Assembly: GCA_016887485.1 (NCBI GenBank)
Contig: CP069394.1
Location: 744,001 to 808,000, forward strand
Length of the DNA: 64,000 nucleotides
Direction: 5' to 3'
DNA from: Chloroflexota bacterium
GTDB lineage: Bacteria > Chloroflexota > Anaerolineae > Anaerolineales > Anaerolineaceae
The position numbers were made by a program, and so were the translations under genes. Below the pieces are notes generated by a model. That model ran no database searches, was not told the origin of the DNA, and saw only the letters and a program-made list of their open reading frames with translations. Of the stretch, positions 24,316 to 33,467 are shown one piece after another. Within the stretch, counting starts at the first letter, position 1. Every line of letters begins with the position of its first letter.

Positions 24316-25221
24316 ATGGAAAACAATTGGGAGAAAATTGAAGCAGTTCAAAGAATGCAAGAGTATATCCTGGCGCATTACCAGGAGGAAATTACTCTGC
24401 AGGATTTGGCAAAAGCTGCCCTATATTCCCCCTGGCACGCGCTGCGAGCTTTCTCCGAGTTGATCGGAAAGACACCTTTTGAGTACCTGCGCTGGGTCCG
24501 GCTGACGGAAGCCGCCCGTAAACTGCGGGAGACTAACAAAAGCGTGCTTGACATCGCTTTGGAATCTGCGTTTGGTTCCCACGAAGGCTTTACTAAAGCT
24601 TTCTCACGCACCTTCGCGATCTCACCCCAGAAATATCGCCAGCAGACGCCGCCCATAAACCAGTTCACCTATTATCCCATCCGCCACTACTATCAGTTTC
24701 TTGAGAGGAGCAGTGAAAAAATGGAAAACTTAGTAATTTTTACCCAGGTGATCGAGCGGCCAAAGCGCAAACTCATTTTGAAAAGGGGTTTTAAGGCAAA
24801 AGACTACTTTGCCTATTGTGAGGAGGTCGGCTGCGATATCTGGGGCATTCTGGAAAGCATCCAGGGGGCAATGAACGAATCGATCGGTGTTTGGCTGCCA
24901 GAGAAGTTCCGCAAGCCAGGCACTTCGGAGTATTGCCAGGGCGTTGAAGTACCGGTCGATTTCACCGGCGTAATTCCTGAAGGCTTCGAGATCATTGACT
25001 TGCCGGCGTGCAAGTACATGGTCTTTCAAAGCGAACCTTTTGAAGATGAAAAATTCGAAGATGCCATCGGTGCCACCTGGGACGCGATCAAGCGTTACAA
25101 TCCGAAGCATTTCGGCTGGGAATGGGCGCCTGAGGATGGCCCTCGATTCCAGCTTTCACCCATCGGTGAAAGAGGATATATCGAAGGTTTGCCGGTCAAA
25201 GAGTTAGAAAAATTGGGTTAG
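24316..25221 (+). CDS. AraC-family regulator with GyrI-like effector domain
   Basis: About 301 residues from ATG 24316 (AAGGTGA site); an upstream in-frame start inside the tRNA is unlikely. The N-terminal double helix-turn-helix (ITLQDLAKAALYSPWHALRA, then VLDIALESAFGSHEGFTKAF and FAISPQKYRQ) is followed by a GyrI/SOUL-like small-molecule-binding domain of about 160 residues (VIERPKRKLILKRGFKAKDY and IIDLPACKYMVFQSEP). Such proteins are related to Rob and often sense hydrophobic compounds and control efflux. No obvious target gene lies next to it. A terminator follows. Confidence 0.9.
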   Translation: MENNWEKIEAVQRMQEYILAHYQEEITLQDLAKAALYSPWHALRAFSELIGKTPFEYLRWVRLTEAARKLRETNKSVLDIALESAFGSHEGFTKAFSRTFAISPQKYRQQTPPINQFTYYPIRHYYQFLERSSEKMENLVIFTQVIERPKRKLILKRGFKAKDYFAYCEEVGCDIWGILESIQGAMNESIGVWLPEKFRKPGTSEYCQGVEVPVDFTGVIPEGFEIIDLPACKYMVFQSEPFEDEKFEDAIGATWDAIKRYNPKHFGWEWAPEDGPRFQLSPIGERGYIEGLPVKELEKLG

Positions 25222-25235
25222 TAAAAAAAACCAAG

Positions 25236-25274
25236 AAAAACCATCGAGTTTATGACCCGGTGGTTTTTTTATTT
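25236..25274 (+). terminator. Rho-independent terminator after the AraC-family gene
   Basis: AACCATCG pairs with CGGTGGTT (one wobble) across a short loop, followed by a run of T (TTTTTTTATTT). Confidence 0.8.
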
Positions 25275-25354
25275 CCAATTAGAATTAAAGTGACACCAAA
25301 AACATGACGCGGTTTGTCATAATATTGTGTTCCAATGGGATTGGAGGTGATTTG

Positions 25355-25840
25355 ATGCAGACGACTCTTTCGTCAAACGAAGAAAATTTACGAGGAGACC
25401 TAATTGCGCCTTGTGGGATGAATTGCGCTTTATGTGTTGCCTATCAATTCCAGCAGCATGACATTAATCAATTTGGTTTCCACAGGAAGTACTGCCCGGG
25501 GTGCCTGCCGCGCGGAAAGAACTGCCTGCATATGGGTGATAATTGTGAATTACTTCGAGATGGCAGGGTTCGCTTTTGTTTCGAATGCCCTGATTTTCCC
25601 TGCAAACGACTAAAAACTCTGGATAAACGCTATCGAACCAAATATCACCTCAGCATGATTGAAAACCTGACACATATCCGGGAAAATGGCCTGTCAGCCT
25701 TTTTGATGAATGAGGCCATGAAATGGACTTGTGAAAAATGCAACGCCAGTCTGATATGTTGTCATAATGGGCTCTGTTTGACCTGTGATCTTGAGGTTCT
25801 TATTCACAAAAAACAATTTCGCTGGGGAGAAGAATTATAA
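25355..25840 (+). CDS. DUF3795-family cysteine-rich protein
   Basis: About 161 residues from ATG 25355, chosen because GGAGGTGA lies 4 nt before it. The cysteine pattern APCGMNCALCVAYQ, KYCPGCLPRGKNCLHMGDNC, FCFECPDFPCKRL and TCEKCNASLICCHNGLCLTC matches DUF3795, a putative zinc- or Fe-S-binding family of unknown function. The latter half has an additional four-Cys knuckle. It is a single-gene unit between two terminator or promoter regions. No function can be claimed. Confidence 0.83.
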   Translation: MQTTLSSNEENLRGDLIAPCGMNCALCVAYQFQQHDINQFGFHRKYCPGCLPRGKNCLHMGDNCELLRDGRVRFCFECPDFPCKRLKTLDKRYRTKYHLSMIENLTHIRENGLSAFLMNEAMKWTCEKCNASLICCHNGLCLTCDLEVLIHKKQFRWGEEL

Positions 25841-25932
25841 TTTAAGTGATCGCGCTGCCCTCAATTCTTTGACTTTGGGCTTTTTCGGTATAATACAAGT
25901 AGAAAAATAAAAATAATGAAAGGAATTAAATT

Positions 25933-26304
25933 ATGAAACTCATAATGCGCTGGTTAATAACTGCAGTTTCACTGTATGTCGCCGTGTTGATCGTGCCAGG
26001 CATCTCGGTAGATGGCACTGCCTGGGTTGCCTTCACTATCATGGCACTGATCCTGGGCCTGGTCAATGCACTCGTCCGGCCAATTCTGAAGATGTTGTCC
26101 TGTGGCGTCATCATCCTCACCCTTGGTCTCTTTGTCTTTGTGATCAACGCTGCCACCTTCATGTTGGCCTCCTGGATCGCTCAGAATTGGCTCAATGTAG
26201 GATTTTACGTCTCAGGCTTCCCGGCCGCCCTGCTTGGCTCCATCGTTGTCAGTGTCGTCTCCGTTGTCCTGTCTGCTATTCTGATTGATGATAAGGACGA
26301 TTAA
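25933..26304 (+). CDS. Phage-holin-4-like small membrane protein
   Basis: 123 residues with four predicted membrane segments: LITAVSLYVAVLIVPGISV; WVAFTIMALILGLVNALVRP; ILKMLSCGVIILTLGLFVFV; PAALLGSIVVSVVSVVLSAI. The pattern, with GLVNALVRPIL after the second segment, is that of the phage holin superfamily 4 / DUF360 family. These are widespread chromosomal proteins with no proven holin role. An AAAGGAA site precedes the start. Nothing phage-like lies nearby. Confidence 0.85.
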   Translation: MKLIMRWLITAVSLYVAVLIVPGISVDGTAWVAFTIMALILGLVNALVRPILKMLSCGVIILTLGLFVFVINAATFMLASWIAQNWLNVGFYVSGFPAALLGSIVVSVVSVVLSAILIDDKDD

Positions 26305-26331
26305 TTCTCATCTCCATCAATGAAATAATGC

Positions 26332-26360
26332 TTGCCAAGGCGTAGCCTTTCAGGTATACT
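26332..26360 (+). promoter_or_regulatory. Promoter of rpsF-ssb-rpsR
   Basis: TTGCCA (26332-26337), a 17-nt spacer, then TATACT (26355-26360). Transcription would begin near 26367, inside the first arm of the hairpin at 26359-26403. Confidence 0.65.
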
Positions 26361-26403
26361 TCTTTGCTGTGTTGTTCGAGATTTGAGCAATACAGCAAAG
26401 AAG
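26359..26403 (+). promoter_or_regulatory. Long 5'-leader hairpin of the rpsF operon
   Basis: Arms 26359-26377 and 26385-26403 pair over 19 bp (12 perfect outer pairs, two G-U in the inner part) around a 7-nt loop. No T-run follows on either strand, so it is not an intrinsic terminator. It lies at the very 5' end of the predicted mRNA, followed by about 80 nt of leader before rpsF. It may stabilise the message or take part in S6:S18 feedback; both are inferred. Confidence 0.5.
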
Positions 26404-26485
26404 CCAAAAATTTAATAGGTTTCTTTCCACTGCCCAACTATCCACGATAGCCAAGAGCAGCAAACCCGAGGAAAGGAGAATCCAA

Positions 26486-26773
26486 ATGCGACAGTATGAA
26501 TTAATTTACATCGTCCAACCTGATCTGGACGAGGAAACCACGCAAGGTATTGTTGAACGCGTGAATGGCCTCATCACAGACAATGGCGGCAAGGTCCTCA
26601 AGACTGATATTTGGGGTACCAAGTCCCTTGCTTATGAAATCCAGAACTTCCGGGATGGATACTATGTATACATGGAAGTTGAGATGGAACCCGATTACGG
26701 CGCTCAACTTACCCAGACATTGAAATATATTGAACCGATCATCCGGCACATTATTGTCAAAAAGGACGAGTAA
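26486..26773 (+). CDS. rpsF: 30S ribosomal protein S6
   Basis: 95 residues. The S6 signature is clear: MRQYELIYIVQPDLDEETTQ, then WGTKSLAYEIQNFRDGYYVY and IRHIIVKKDE. S6 binds 16S rRNA with S18 in the platform of the small subunit. It is first in the classical rpsF-ssb-rpsR operon, with a GAAAGGAGA site. The leader upstream is long and structured, compatible with autoregulation known for S6:S18 in other bacteria. Confidence 0.96.
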   Translation: MRQYELIYIVQPDLDEETTQGIVERVNGLITDNGGKVLKTDIWGTKSLAYEIQNFRDGYYVYMEVEMEPDYGAQLTQTLKYIEPIIRHIIVKKDE

Positions 26774-26803
26774 TCGTTCTTGGGATAAGAAAGTGAGGCC
26801 TTC

Positions 26804-27187
26804 ATGGCCCGTTGTTTAAATAAGGTCATGATCATTGGTTATCTTGGGAGAGATCCCGAGATGCGGTTCACTCCCTCCGGCAAGTCGGTTTCCAGTTTCT
26901 CAGTTGCCTGCAACCGGTCCTGGAAATCGAAAGACGGAGAGCGGCATACAGAGACCGATTGGTTCAACGTAGTCGCTTGGGGAGATTTAGCAGAGATATC
27001 CAAGCAATTTCTATCCAAAGGCAGTATGGTTTATATCGAGGGTCGATTACAGATCCGTGAGTGGGTTGACAGCAATGGAAACCAACAAAAATCGGTAGAA
27101 ATCATTGCCCGTGATATTTTGATGATGGATAGCAAGGATAGAAACAATCAAAATGAAACAGAAGAGTTCGAGGATTTTCCCTTCTAA
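26804..27187 (+). CDS. ssb: Single-stranded DNA-binding protein
   Basis: 127 residues: an OB fold beginning RCLNKVMIIGYLGRDPEMRF, with FSVACNRSW and TDWFNVVAWGDLAEISKQFL, ending in the acidic tip EEFEDFPF that recruits repair proteins. The linker between OB fold and tip is very short compared with E. coli SSB (178 residues). Located between rpsF and rpsR, the normal place for the replicative SSB. Confidence 0.95.
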   Translation: MARCLNKVMIIGYLGRDPEMRFTPSGKSVSSFSVACNRSWKSKDGERHTETDWFNVVAWGDLAEISKQFLSKGSMVYIEGRLQIREWVDSNGNQQKSVEIIARDILMMDSKDRNNQNETEEFEDFPF

Positions 27188-27213
27188 CCTTCTGAAAGAA
27201 ACAGGAGTTCAAA

Positions 27214-27456
27214 ATGAGTAATTATAGAGGTCGAGGAAATCGGTACTTCTCGCGTTCTAAAGTTTGCCAATTTTGCAACGACAAAGATCTTGTGATCAAC
27301 TATAAGAATACAGATCTTCTTCGTCGCTATATTGACGACACTGGCAAAATTCGCCCCCGACGCCAGACTGGCGCCTGTGCCAAACATCAACGTGCTGTTG
27401 CCAAGGCCATCAAGAACGCTCGCCACATTGCCTTATTGCCCTTCTCAAGCAACTAG
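27214..27456 (+). CDS. rpsR: 30S ribosomal protein S18, zinc-binding (C+) form
   Basis: 80 residues. [16 protein letters not shown] and [20 protein letters not shown] identify S18. The CxxC pair and the later Cys indicate the zinc-binding C+ paralogue, so it probably needs zinc. It lies 26 nt after ssb with an AACAGGAG site and completes the rpsF-ssb-rpsR unit. No second, Cys-less S18 is in this window. Confidence 0.95.
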   Translation: MSNYRGRGNRYFSRSKVCQFCNDKDLVINYKNTDLLRRYIDDTGKIRPRRQTGACAKHQRAVAKAIKNARHIALLPFSSN

Positions 27457-27496
27457 ACTGTTTGTCCCAGCCCATTAAGTAGATAGGTCGAAACCA

Positions 27497-28870
27497 ATGG
27501 CAAATGAAAAACAGAGCAATAAAACACTTACGAAGAAACACCTGGCACGGAAACAGCGGGAAGAACGGCAGACCAAGACTATCATCATCATCACGATCGT
27601 TATCGCAGTAGCTGTGGTTGGTCTGATCGCATATGGTCTGATCCAAAGCAAAATCATCCGACCAAATCATCCTGTTGCCAAGGTTGGTGACCAGGTCATT
27701 AATGCTGGTGAATTTGAATCTCGTGTGAAGTATACGAGGGTTCAGTTGATTGATCAGGCATACACTTATTATCAGTATTACCAAATTTATGGTGCTGAAC
27801 TGGGCAAATCATTCCTGAATTACGCCCAGAGCTACGCCTATCAACTGCAAGACAGCGAAACGGTTGGCAGTCAGGTCTTGGACGACTTGATCTATGAAGT
27901 CATTATTCGTGAGGAAGCGGCTGCCCGTGGTATCACAGTGACTGATGAAGAGATCGATGCAGCATTGCAGAGCTCATTTGGTTACTATCCCGACGGCACG
28001 CCAACACCTGCGATGACCGCTACGGTTCAACCTACCCCCACCTACTCCAAGACGGAGGTGGCTTTGGTTCCTCCCACAAGTACGCCAACGGAAACTCAGG
28101 AGCCAACAGACGCCCCTGAGGAGACTGAAGCTGCCACCGAAGAAGTGATCGCAACCGAAGAAACGGCTGTTTCTGATGAGACGACGGGCGAAGCAACTGA
28201 GGCGGAAGCTACAGCCACATTGGTCCCGTCCATCACCCCCACGCCCACGACCTACTCAACTGAGATCTATGCTCAAAATGTCAAGGATTTCTCCGATCAA
28301 TTTAAGGATTATGACTTTACACTTGAACAGTTGCGATCCATGTTCGAGGTCAGCTTGTTGAGTGATAAACTGGAAGAAGAAATCACTGCTGATGTCGTTC
28401 CAGTTGAAGAACAAGTTTGGGCTCGTCACATTTTGGTTGCCACTGAAGAAGAAGCTCAGAACATCATCAACCTTCTGAATGAAGGTGGTGATTGGACAGA
28501 ATTGGCTGCTGAATATTCTACGGATACATCCAATAAGGATAACGGCGGCGACTTGGGTTGGTTCAATACCACAGATATGGTTCAAGCCTTCTCCGATGCA
28601 GCTTTTGCGCTGGACACCCCCGGCCAGATCAGCGAACCTGTTCAGACTGATTTCGGCTGGCACATCATTCAATTCGTTGGACGACGTGAAGCTCAAATGT
28701 CCACCGCCGACTTCCAGAATAAAAAAGACAAAGTCTATAATGAGTGGTTGGCTGAAGTGCGTGATGGCCGCGATGACATCGAGATTTTCGATGACTGGAC
28801 TGAATATGTCCCCACGACACCTGCGATGTCCACTTCTTTGATGAGCGCCATTATGTTGGGCAACTACTAG
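27497..28870 (+). CDS. Membrane-anchored parvulin-type foldase (PrsA/SurA-like) with acidic Thr/Pro/Glu insert
   Basis: 457 residues. A basic, Lys/Arg-rich cytoplasmic tail is followed by a single membrane segment (TIIIITIVIAVAVVGLIAYGLI, about residues 33-54), then a SurA-like N-terminal chaperone domain (VAKVGDQVINAGEFESRVKY). A parvulin PPIase domain spans about 310-420 (ARHILVATEEEAQNIINLLN, GGDLGWFN, FGWHIIQFVGRRE). Between them, about residues 170-255 are a low-complexity Thr/Pro/Glu-rich insert that splits the chaperone region. It likely assists folding of secreted proteins outside the membrane. The gene ends at a bidirectional terminator. Confidence 0.88.
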   Translation: MANEKQSNKTLTKKHLARKQREERQTKTIIIITIVIAVAVVGLIAYGLIQSKIIRPNHPVAKVGDQVINAGEFESRVKYTRVQLIDQAYTYYQYYQIYGAELGKSFLNYAQSYAYQLQDSETVGSQVLDDLIYEVIIREEAAARGITVTDEEIDAALQSSFGYYPDGTPTPAMTATVQPTPTYSKTEVALVPPTSTPTETQEPTDAPEETEAATEEVIATEETAVSDETTGEATEAEATATLVPSITPTPTTYSTEIYAQNVKDFSDQFKDYDFTLEQLRSMFEVSLLSDKLEEEITADVVPVEEQVWARHILVATEEEAQNIINLLNEGGDWTELAAEYSTDTSNKDNGGDLGWFNTTDMVQAFSDAAFALDTPGQISEPVQTDFGWHIIQFVGRREAQMSTADFQNKKDKVYNEWLAEVRDGRDDIEIFDDWTEYVPTTPAMSTSLMSAIMLGNY

Positions 28871-28894
28871 AGTAGACAATAAACAAGAACTAAA

Positions 28895-28925
28895 AAAGAA
28901 GCGCTAATAAGCGCTTCTTTTTTTT
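28895..28925. terminator. Bidirectional terminator between the foldase gene and smc
   Basis: AAGAAGCGCT / AGCGCTTCTT, a perfect 10-bp stem with a 4-nt loop. It is flanked by A-run and T-run on the two sides and lies between convergent genes. Confidence 0.92.
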
Positions 28926-28941
28926 AATTAATTTGATTGGT

Positions 28942-31900
28942 TTACTTTAAGTAAGCTTCATCCACCTCTTCCAGCTTGAGGCTGATCATCTGGCTGGTGG
29001 ATTCGCGGCCCATGGTTACGCCATAGATCACATCCGCTGCCTGCACCGTGTTACGGTTATGGGTGATGATCACAAACTGGGTTTTCTGCGAGAGGTCTCT
29101 CAGCAGGTCAATGAAGCGCCCAACATTGGATTCGTCCAACATGGCATCAACCTCATCGAGGATGCAGAACGGCGTTGGTGAGACCTTCAGCAGTGCGAAG
29201 ATCAGCGCTACAGCTGTCAGACTACGTTCACCACCAGAGAGAAGCGCTAACACCTGCTGACGCCTGCCAGGAAGCCGGGCCTCAATATCCACACCACCCT
29301 CGACTGGGTTTTCTTCATCAGAAAAAACCAGCTTTGCTTCACCGCCGTTGAACAGACGGGTGAAATAATCCGAAAATTCCACATTGACAGCCTTGAATGT
29401 GCTGATGAAATCACGCTCCATCAATGTGTCCAGCTCTTCAATTACCTGGCGCAGATCTTCACTGGCAGCTTCAAGATCAGAAATCTGCTGCGTCATGAAC
29501 TCATGGCGTTCTTTGACTTCCAGATATTCCTGCTGAGCTTCCGGATTGATCGCGCCTATCCTACGAATCTGTGCTTTGAGCTGTTTGATGTCATTTTCCA
29601 AATTCGGTGGAATTTCTTTGACAACGGGCAGGTTTTCAATCGTACCGTCATCGAATGGTAAGGGATTGGGCCCATCCATCCGTTTTTCATAGTCATAGGC
29701 AACCAGACCGAAATCGTCTTCAATTTTCTGGACCAGGTTTTCAAGCTGGTCATTGCGCCGATCGAGTTCAAGCTGTAACTGGGTGTATTGTCGTTCGGCT
29801 ATGATCACCTTTTTGTGAGATTGATCTTCCAACCGCTGAAGGTCGAGAACGGATTTCTCAACCTCATTTTGTGACTGGGTCAGCGGATCAATTTGAGTCT
29901 TTTCGATCTCAGCGATGTTCGTGGAAACCTGATCAATATCCGCTTTGAGTAGGACTTCCTGATCCTGGATATCTTTCAACCCGGATTGGATCATCCCAAT
30001 CCGTTCACGATAAAGCGATAAGCGCTCTTTGGCATCGTCCAGGCGTCCTTTATGGTCCTGTGCTCGTTGACGGGCCGCACCCAGGGCGTTTTTAGCCACG
30101 ATTTGGTGCGTTTGCCACTGGTTGAGTTCCTGTTGAACGTCAAAAACCGGCACGGCGTTGACATTTTCCTGATAGATCTCTTCCGTGGCCATCAATTCTG
30201 CGGCCTGAATCTCCAGATCTTCGCATTTTTGCTGATGCTGTTCAATCTGGGCTCGGATATTGGTTTCACTGCCATCCAATGCTTCCAAACGATCTGTGTG
30301 CCAGTTGATCTGCTCTTCAAAACGCGAGTATTCGTCCAGGAGTTTCTGTCTGGCCCGATATGCCTCTTTTTGTTCACGATCAGCTTGTTCAACGGATTGC
30401 GTAAAGGCCTGGTATTGCTGACGGTTTTTCTCCAACTCAGCGTTCAGTTTCGTCAGGCCACTATCCTGCTGCTGGATTTTGTTTTCAATGGAGTGGATTT
30501 CCGCTTCAAGTTCACCCTTTTGCCGGGTTCGTCCAATCCGCTTGGCGGAAGCCCCCTGGCCAGAGGTGATAATTCCATTGGTGTGGAAAACTAATCCATT
30601 CAATGTCACGACCTTTTGGCCGTTCTTAAGCTCCGGTAACAGCGCCTGGGCTGTTTTTTGATCTTCCACAATGACCACCTGCGAGAGAATGGCCTTTGAA
30701 ATTGATGCAAACCGTTCATCCACCTGTACAAGATCACTAGCCAGGCCAATCACACCCTTGGATGAAAGGATGGATTTTGAAACGGAGGACTTGTCCGAAG
30801 TGGATTCAGCGACCAGAGCTACCCGATCTTGTTCTTTGGATTCCAGATAGGCAATGACCATATCCCTGGCTTCGGATGGAACCACCAACAGGTCGGCCAG
30901 CTCACCCAAGGCTGCGCTGAGCGCTTTTTCGTATTTCTCATCCACAACCAAATGCTGTGAGAGAGGCTCAATTCCTTTGGGTAAATGGCCCTTGCGGGAA
31001 TCCTCCAAAAGGGCCTTAGAACCTTCGGAATAGCCACTCAATGCAGCTTCAGCCTGTTGGAGGACATCAAATTGAGCCTTCAACTTTGCCTTGGTGGCAT
31101 TTAGCGAAGCCTGTTTATCCGTCTCAGATTGGCGTTGGACTTCCAGTTGGTCTAATAAAGCCCGTTTCGCTTTCAGGCTTTCATTTTGTTTTTCAAGGTT
31201 CTTCTCAGCGGCTTGATAGGCTTTATCAGCTTCTTCCGTCTTGCCCTTCAAAGCCACGCTTTCTTCTTTGAGCGCAGCTAAAGACGCCTCAGCCTTATCC
31301 CGTTCAAGCGCCTGAGACTGAAGGCGGTTATTCAGCTCTTCCAGCCGGGCTTTCAACTGCAGATTTTCAGTTTCGAGTCTGATTCGTTTCTTACGGGTTT
31401 CGGAAAGCAGCGCTTCTTCGTTTTCCTTCTGGCGTTTGACTTCTGCCAGTTTCGTTTCGACCTGGTTAACTTCATCCAGGGCGGCGTTATATTCAGCGGT
31501 CCGTTGTTCAATCTCTTCCGAGAAACCAAGTTCCTGGGTTTCCAGGCCGGTCAGTGCTTCTTCAACGTTCGCCAGATCGATCTCGATATCCTGCTGCTGC
31601 TGTTTATAGGATCGGCGCCGTTCTTCCAAGATAGCTAGTTCTCGGGAGGATTTTTCAAAATCGCGATGTAATTCAGACAGCGTTTTATGCGCCAGTTCCA
31701 GGGCGTGCCGCTTTTCCTGCAGTGTGTTGCGGGACTCCTCAACCTGATGGCTGAGTTCGGCATGTTGCCGCCGCATGGCGCTGAGCTGTTGTTCATGGTT
31801 CTTATATGCCGTGCGGGCGTTTCGCAAGTCATCCTGCTTCTGGTGCCAGTGGAAGCCATACCATTCTCGCAGCAGCAACTGCAGATCAGCTCGCAGACTT

Positions 31901-32553
31901 TGATACTCTGCGAACCTCGCCGATTGGCGTTCCAGGCTGCGCAGACGGGGTTTAATTTCCGTCATAATATCCAGCACCCGATCCAGGTTCTTGCGGGTGT
32001 TCTCAAGCCTTTTCAGGGCTTCAGCTTTTCTGGATTGATAGAGGCCAATCCCGGCCGCTTCTTCAAAGAGCTTCCGGCGTTCATCAGGCTTCAATGCCAG
32101 AGCCACATCAACCAGGCCCTGCCCGATGATCGTATAGGACATCTCCGCCAGGCCGGTCTGGGCCAGTAGCTCGCTGATATCCTTTAGCCGGACTTTTTGT
32201 CCATTCAGCAAGTATTCATTCTGCCCATCTCGATAGGCTCGCCGTGAAAGCGAAACTTCAGCGTAATCAATGGGCAGCCAGCCATCTTCGTTATTGAAAT
32301 TGATGGTGACAGCCGCCATCCCAGCCCTCGGCTTATGTTGTGAACCAGAGAAGATCATATCTTCTGTTTTCTTGGCTCGCAGGAGGGAATAGGATTGTTC
32401 GCCCAATGCCCAGCGGATAGAATCGGCGATATTCGACTTTCCGGAGCCGTTCGGGCCGACAATAGCCGTAATCTGCCCCGGGAACGCTAAACGGGTACTC
32501 GTTGCAAATGTCTTGAAACCCTGTAATTCCAGGGAATTGAGCCTTCTGATCAT
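28942..32553 (-). CDS. smc: Chromosome segregation protein SMC
   Basis: 1203 residues, full length. N-terminal Walker A VGPNGSGKSNIADSIRWALG; two long coiled coils of about 350 residues each (roughly 170-500 and 680-1030), rich in Glu, Gln, Lys and Leu; a central hinge (about 520-660) containing GVIGLASDLVQVDER; a C-terminal ABC signature LLSGGERSLTAVALIFALL and Walker B FCILDEVDAMLD. It forms the condensin ring with ScpA and ScpB. scpA lies 4.5 kb away at 33468 on the other strand. The start is 4 nt after rnc, so the two are co-transcribed. Confidence 0.97.
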   Translation of the reverse strand: MIRRLNSLELQGFKTFATSTRLAFPGQITAIVGPNGSGKSNIADSIRWALGEQSYSLLRAKKTEDMIFSGSQHKPRAGMAAVTINFNNEDGWLPIDYAEVSLSRRAYRDGQNEYLLNGQKVRLKDISELLAQTGLAEMSYTIIGQGLVDVALALKPDERRKLFEEAAGIGLYQSRKAEALKRLENTRKNLDRVLDIMTEIKPRLRSLERQSARFAEYQSLRADLQLLLREWYGFHWHQKQDDLRNARTAYKNHEQQLSAMRRQHAELSHQVEESRNTLQEKRHALELAHKTLSELHRDFEKSSRELAILEERRRSYKQQQQDIEIDLANVEEALTGLETQELGFSEEIEQRTAEYNAALDEVNQVETKLAEVKRQKENEEALLSETRKKRIRLETENLQLKARLEELNNRLQSQALERDKAEASLAALKEESVALKGKTEEADKAYQAAEKNLEKQNESLKAKRALLDQLEVQRQSETDKQASLNATKAKLKAQFDVLQQAEAALSGYSEGSKALLEDSRKGHLPKGIEPLSQHLVVDEKYEKALSAALGELADLLVVPSEARDMVIAYLESKEQDRVALVAESTSDKSSVSKSILSSKGVIGLASDLVQVDERFASISKAILSQVVIVEDQKTAQALLPELKNGQKVVTLNGLVFHTNGIITSGQGASAKRIGRTRQKGELEAEIHSIENKIQQQDSGLTKLNAELEKNRQQYQAFTQSVEQADREQKEAYRARQKLLDEYSRFEEQINWHTDRLEALDGSETNIRAQIEQHQQKCEDLEIQAAELMATEEIYQENVNAVPVFDVQQELNQWQTHQIVAKNALGAARQRAQDHKGRLDDAKERLSLYRERIGMIQSGLKDIQDQEVLLKADIDQVSTNIAEIEKTQIDPLTQSQNEVEKSVLDLQRLEDQSHKKVIIAERQYTQLQLELDRRNDQLENLVQKIEDDFGLVAYDYEKRMDGPNPLPFDDGTIENLPVVKEIPPNLENDIKQLKAQIRRIGAINPEAQQEYLEVKERHEFMTQQISDLEAASEDLRQVIEELDTLMERDFISTFKAVNVEFSDYFTRLFNGGEAKLVFSDEENPVEGGVDIEARLPGRRQQVLALLSGGERSLTAVALIFALLKVSPTPFCILDEVDAMLDESNVGRFIDLLRDLSQKTQFVIITHNRNTVQAADVIYGVTMGRESTSQMISLKLEEVDEAYLK

Positions 32554-32557
32554 AAAT

Positions 32558-33274
32558 TTATCGTCGCTCCAACATCCCCAGCTTGATTAGAGCTTCTTTG
32601 GCGGCGGCTTTTTCTGCGGATTGTTTGCTGGTTCCGGTTCCCCGGCCATAAGGTTTCTTGCCTATTCGAACTTCCATTTCGAAGAGTTTGGCGTGGTCAG
32701 GACCCTTTTCATCCAACAGGACATAACGCGGCGAGGAATGACCATTGCCTTGCGCCCATTCCTGGAAGCGGCTTTTCGTATCATCATCCATGTGGTTTTG
32801 GAAGATATCGTCAACCACATCTTCTAATAAAGGGAACATAAATCCATTCACAGATTTGATCCCACCCTGCAAATAAAGGGCTCCAACCAGAGCCTCAAAT
32901 GCATCACAAAGCAAAGTGTTGCGCTCTCGACCCCCTGCCTGAATCTCACCATGCCCCAATTTTAGAGCTGAACCTAAATCGATCATCTTGGCGAATTCAG
33001 CCAATTGATCGGTATATACCAGGGCGGCCCGCAAGCGAGTCAGGTCGCCTTCGGGCTTTTCAGGGAAATGGTTATAGAGCCAATCTGCCACTATGAAATC
33101 CAGTACAGCATCACCCAGAAACTCTAACCGTTCATTATCCTCAATGGCGTCTTTATTTTCATTGAGGTAAGAACGATGGGTGAGTGCTCTGGATAAAAGG
33201 AAATAGTCTTTGAAGGGAAGGTTGAGGCGTTTCGATAAATGTTCCGGCGCTTCGGACGTAAAGACATCAGTCAT
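32558..33274 (-). CDS. rnc: Ribonuclease III
   Basis: 238 residues from ATG 33274 (MTDVFTSEAPEH), with AAGGA 8 nt before it; an in-frame ATG at 33340 has no such site. The endonuclease domain has the signature NERLEFLGDAVLDFIVADWL and the second acidic cluster CDAFEALVGALYL. The C-terminal double-stranded RNA-binding domain ends GRGTGTSKQSAEKAAAKEAL. It cleaves double-stranded RNA in rRNA and mRNA processing. It is followed by smc, a common pairing. Confidence 0.94.
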   Translation of the reverse strand: MTDVFTSEAPEHLSKRLNLPFKDYFLLSRALTHRSYLNENKDAIEDNERLEFLGDAVLDFIVADWLYNHFPEKPEGDLTRLRAALVYTDQLAEFAKMIDLGSALKLGHGEIQAGGRERNTLLCDAFEALVGALYLQGGIKSVNGFMFPLLEDVVDDIFQNHMDDDTKSRFQEWAQGNGHSSPRYVLLDEKGPDHAKLFEMEVRIGKKPYGRGTGTSKQSAEKAAAKEALIKLGMLERR

Positions 33275-33467
33275 ATATCTATAATCCTTATCCAGAACCA
33301 CCGATGCGCCAGCCATCTCATGAAATGGCTTGCGCATCAACAGTTCGACTATTGAACTTGTGTTTTGTTTAAGATTGTAACCTAAAACATTAAAATCGTA
33401 AAATCATTTTCATATCTTGAGGGATATTCTCCGCTCTCAGGGTATAATGGGAACCAGGTAAATATTT

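Noticed and set aside
25933-26304. Prophage signal from the holin-like protein
   Set aside because: The family is widespread on chromosomes and no phage structural or lysis gene is near.
26359-26403. The rpsF leader hairpin as a terminator of the holin-like gene
   Set aside because: No T-run follows on either strand and a good promoter precedes it, so a leader role is more likely.
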